64,000 nt of DNA, taken from assembly GCF_002289575.1 (NCBI RefSeq), contig NZ_NTGA01000013.1, positions 123,273 to 187,272 of the forward strand, written 5' to 3'. Made by a program: the position numbers and the translations under genes. Positions 61,424 through 64,000 of this stretch are shown piece after piece (the stretch's first letter is position 1; every line of letters starts with the position of its first letter). The notes beneath the pieces are model-generated. The model saw nothing but the letters and a program-made list of their open reading frames with translations, was not told the DNA's origin and ran no database searches. The stretch comes from Dietzia natronolimnaea. Lineage in GTDB: Bacteria; Actinomycetota; Actinomycetes; Mycobacteriales; Mycobacteriaceae.

Positions 61424-63616
61424 GTGACCGTGACCGACGCCGTTCCCCCCGCCCTGGTTGAACTCGCCGAGAAGTGTGGCGTGGCCACGAGCTACGAGGA
61501 CGCCCGCGGGAGCCGACACGACATCCCCGCCCGCACGCTCCGCTCGGTTCTCGCCGCGATGGGAGTACCTGTCAACGACGACGACGAGAGCGAGACCGCG
61601 GTCCGGTCGGCCCTCGAGGAGATTCGTCTCCGGCCCTGGCGACGGGTGCTCCCACCGACGATCGTGACGAGGCAGGGAGCGGGGGCCGTGTGCACAGTCC
61701 ATGTACCCCGCGGGACCTCGGTGGGCCTGTCCGTCCACCTCGAGAACTCGTCCGACCCGCTCGATGTGGTGCTCCCCGAGGCCGCGGAGGAGTCGAGGAG
61801 CGTCGACGGGGCGACAGTCGACCGATTCGAACTGGAACTCCCCGACTCGCTTCCCCTCGGGTGGCACCGCCTGGTCGCCCACGTCACGGACGCGTCTGAG
61901 GGCTACGGCCCCTCGCCGGGGGAACCGCGGGTCCTCGAGGCCACCCTTGTGGTGTCACCGGGGTCCATACCGGTTCCCGCGGATCTCGGGCGGCGCCGCG
62001 GTGTCGGGCTGGCCGCGCAGATCTACCAGGTCCGGTCCGAGACGTCGTGGGGGGTGGGTGACCTGTCGGACCTGGCCGACCTCGCCGACTGGGCCGGGCG
62101 GGACCTCGGCGCCGACTTCGTTCTGGTGAACCCGATGCACGCCGGGGAACCGCTTCCGCCGGTGGAGCCGTCGCCGTACCTCCCGACCTCACGCCGGTTC
62201 GCCTCACCGCTCTACCTCCGCCCCGAGCTGATCCCGGAATACGCCTCACTCCAACCCGAGGACATGCAGGTGGTCGACGACCTCGCGTCCGGGGAGCGGC
62301 AGAGGAACACCGACGACACCATCGACCGCGATTCCTCGTGGGGAGCCAAACTCGAAGCACTCCGGATAGTGTTCGCCGCCGCTCTCACGGAGGACCGGGC
62401 CCGGGCGTTCGACGACTTCGCCGACGAGCAGGAGCCTGGCCTGTTCCGTTTCGCCACGTGGTGTGCCCTGGCGTCCGAGCGGGGCCCGGACTGGTCGCGG
62501 TGGCCCGCGGCGCTCAAGGACCCGGATTCCGATGACGTGGCACGCTTCGCACGCGACCACGCACAGGAGGTCCGATTCCACCAGTGGCTCCAATGGCAGG
62601 TCGCGCAACAACGAGCGGGTGCGCAGCGCGCGGCGTTGTCGGCGGGGATGCGGTTGGGAATCCTCCACGATCTCGCCGTCGGGGTGCATCCCACCGGTGC
62701 CGACGCGTGGGCACTCCACCGGTCACTCGCCCGCGGCGTCACCGTGGGAGCGCCGCCGGACGTCTACAACCAGCTGGGCCAGGACTGGTCCCAGCCCCCA
62801 CTGCGGCCCGATGCCCTCGCAGAGGAGGGATATCGGCCGTTCCGGGACATCGTCCGCGCCGCGCTGCGCGACTCGGGCGGGATACGAATCGACCACATCC
62901 TCGGTCTGTTCCGGCTCTGGTGGATCCCGTCGGGACTCCCGCCCACCGAGGGGACGTACGTGAACTATGACCACGAGGCGATGATCGGCGTCCTCGCGCT
63001 GGAGGCCTCGCGTGCGGGCGCGGTCGTCGTCGGAGAGGACCTGGGGACCGTCGCACCCGGGGTCCGGGAGGAACTGTTCGAACGCGGGGTATTGGGCACC
63101 TCGGTGATGTGGTTCGAACAGGAAGACGGCCAACCGGTGCCTCCCGAGACCTATCGGCGGCTCTGCATGGCGTCGGTGACCACTCACGACCTCCCGCCCA
63201 CTGCCGGGTACGTCGACCTCGTGCATGTGGATGTCCGCGAGGAACTGGGCCAGCTGACGGGCGATGTCGAACAGGAGCGCGTCGACGCCGGCACCGAGAT
63301 CAAGTCGTACACCGAAGCGGTCAAACGGCGCGACCTACTCGAAGGCGACAGCCCGGAGGACCTGGTGGTGGCGCTCCACGGGTACCTGGCGGCCGCACCG
63401 TCCCTTCTCTACGCGGTGTCGGTGGCCGACCTCGCCGGTGACCGCCGGCCGGTCAACATGCCCGGCACGTCCGAGGAGTATCCGAACTGGCGGGTGCCGC
63501 TCTCCGACGGTCGGGGCGACGTGGTCACCCTCGGGGCGTTGCGTGGATCGGCCCTGGCGAGGCGGGTGTGTGGTGCGGCGTTGGTGTCTGGTGGGGGTGT
63601 GGGTGGGGTGAAATGA
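61424..63616 (+). CDS. malQ: 4-alpha-glucanotransferase
   Basis: GH77 amylomaltase transferring alpha-1,4-glucan segments (maltodextrin and glycogen metabolism), 730 aa with an N-terminal beta domain before the barrel, as in actinobacterial MalQ. Barrel marks: [33 protein letters not shown], nucleophile Asp in [17 protein letters not shown], acid/base Glu in [13 protein letters not shown], third Asp in [16 protein letters not shown] 61424 (GTG 61430 also possible). The last 20 codons ([20 protein letters not shown]) are unusually G/T-rich, unlike the rest of the gene, and directly precede a hairpin. Confidence 0.94.
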   Translation: MTVTDAVPPALVELAEKCGVATSYEDARGSRHDIPARTLRSVLAAMGVPVNDDDESETAVRSALEEIRLRPWRRVLPPTIVTRQGAGAVCTVHVPRGTSVGLSVHLENSSDPLDVVLPEAAEESRSVDGATVDRFELELPDSLPLGWHRLVAHVTDASEGYGPSPGEPRVLEATLVVSPGSIPVPADLGRRRGVGLAAQIYQVRSETSWGVGDLSDLADLADWAGRDLGADFVLVNPMHAGEPLPPVEPSPYLPTSRRFASPLYLRPELIPEYASLQPEDMQVVDDLASGERQRNTDDTIDRDSSWGAKLEALRIVFAAALTEDRARAFDDFADEQEPGLFRFATWCALASERGPDWSRWPAALKDPDSDDVARFARDHAQEVRFHQWLQWQVAQQRAGAQRAALSAGMRLGILHDLAVGVHPTGADAWALHRSLARGVTVGAPPDVYNQLGQDWSQPPLRPDALAEEGYRPFRDIVRAALRDSGGIRIDHILGLFRLWWIPSGLPPTEGTYVNYDHEAMIGVLALEASRAGAVVVGEDLGTVAPGVREELFERGVLGTSVMWFEQEDGQPVPPETYRRLCMASVTTHDLPPTAGYVDLVHVDVREELGQLTGDVEQERVDAGTEIKSYTEAVKRRDLLEGDSPEDLVVALHGYLAAAPSLLYAVSVADLAGDRRPVNMPGTSEEYPNWRVPLSDGRGDVVTLGALRGSALARRVCGAALVSGGGVGGVK

Positions 63617-63660
63617 CGAGGGCCCCCGGGGCCGCGGTGTGCGGTCTCGGGGGCTCTCGT
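63616..63660. terminator. 20-bp hairpin between malQ and the rRNA operon
   Basis: Arms 63616-63635 and 63641-63660 pair over 20 positions with three G-T wobbles when read on the plus strand; on the minus strand these become A-C mismatches, so it is stronger for malQ. It starts at the last base of the malQ stop and ends 10 bases from the 5S 3' end. Confidence 0.8.
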
Positions 63661-63670
63661 GTGAAGTTGT

Positions 63671-63789
63671 GTTCGGCGGTGACCTACTCTCCCACACCCT
63701 CTCGAGTGCAGTACCATCGGCGCTGGCAGGCTTAGCTTCCGGGTTCGGAATGGGACCGGGCGTTTCCCTGCCGCTATGGCCGCCGTAAC
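63671..63789 (-). rRNA. rrf: 5S ribosomal RNA
   Basis: Reading the minus strand, GTTACGGCGGCCATAGCG begins the gene at 63789, with the conserved CGGTCCCATTCCGAACCCGGAAGCTAAGCC and a 3' end CACCGCCGAAC pairing with the 5' strand. About 119 nt. It is the last gene of an rRNA operon entering from the right edge. Ends are good to a few bases. Confidence 0.96.
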
Positions 63790-63793
63790 TCTG

Positions 63794-63848
63794 TGAAACA
63801 AGGCCCTGTCCACATCGACCGGAGTCGAGGGACGGGTGTGTTGTTTCA
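63794..63848 (-). other. 23S-5S spacer with processing-stem inverted repeat
   Basis: TGAAACAA (63794-63801) and TTGTTTCA (63841-63848) form a perfect 8-bp inverted repeat in the roughly 98-bp spacer, likely part of the rRNA processing stem. No tRNA lies in the spacer. Confidence 0.6.
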
Positions 63849-63887
63849 GATACTGCACAGTGGACGCGTCACGATTCTTCTGGCTTG

Positions 63888-64000
63888 GTTGTGTGTAAGC
63901 CCTCGGCCGATTAGTACCGGTCACCTCCACGCATTGCTGCGCTTCCAGTTCCGGCCTATCAACCCCATGGTCTGTGGGGGGCCTTAACCACGCAAGGTGG
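63888..64000 (-). rRNA. rrl: 23S ribosomal RNA, 3' end (partial)
   Basis: On the minus strand: CACCTTGCGTGGTTAAGG, GTTGATAGGCCGGAACTGGA, AGCGCAGCAATGCG and the closing CCGGTACTAATCGGCCGAGG then GCTTACAC, all characteristic of the 3' end of 23S. The mature end near 63888 is approximate; the rest lies beyond the window. Confidence 0.95.

Overview
The window is a high-GC actinobacterial chromosome segment. Gene content and order point to the Mycobacteriales (Corynebacteriales), and I infer Dietzia or a close relative. Two blocks match the known order in mycobacteria: rplM-rpsI-glmM-glmS-nnr-alr on one side, and fadB/fadA, XPB helicase, rpf, csp, SepH, serC, gltA, accD3/echA6 on the other. They meet near a tRNA-Arg(CCU). 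Genus assignment is inference; no sequence search was run.

Layout. 1-9369 (mostly minus): a hydrolase cut by the window edge, alanine racemase, NAD(P)HX repair enzyme, GlmS, GlmM, ribosomal S9 and L13; one hydrolase-fold protein without a nucleophile lies on the plus strand. 9585-10263: tRNA-Arg and a small protein with 20 Cys and 15 His behind a dyad-containing promoter, closed by a 24-bp hairpin. 10268-17524: DUF6069 membrane protein, acetate/pyruvate-type symporter with its DUF485 partner, echA6/accD3 divergent pair, propionyl-CoA synthetase. 17616-26909: FKBP, citrate synthase, PdxH, SerC, SepH, a TrmH-type methyltransferase with a purine permease, and DUF proteins. 26967-36814: a lipoprotein cyclotransferase/MFS/DUF2771 overlapping cluster, cold-shock protein, an rpf gene behind a c-di-AMP (ydaO) riboswitch, and the helicase pair.

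36977-47296 is a nitrate assimilation island: nirBD, a HemD-like regulator (NnaR type), an FAD/[2Fe-2S] oxidoreductase, assimilatory nitrate reductase and NarK. A complete IS481-family element sits exactly at the nirD stop codon, with a 6-bp CCTAGC duplication. 47396-57605 holds a secreted unknown, a MalY-type aminotransferase and a heme-iron island: hmuO (plus strand) facing a tightly overlapped six-gene minus-strand operon hmuT-hmuU-hmuV, a new-looking Ig-type surface protein, and two HtaA-domain proteins. DtxR/IdeR-like boxes precede both hmuT and hmuO. 57792-61234 is fadA-fadB, then malQ running toward the 3' end of an rRNA operon (5S and part of 23S, minus strand).

Many gene pairs overlap by 1-4 bases, and GTG/TTG starts are frequent; starts were moved where a ribosome site or family N-terminus decided it. 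Long open frames opposite real genes are common at this GC and were left out.
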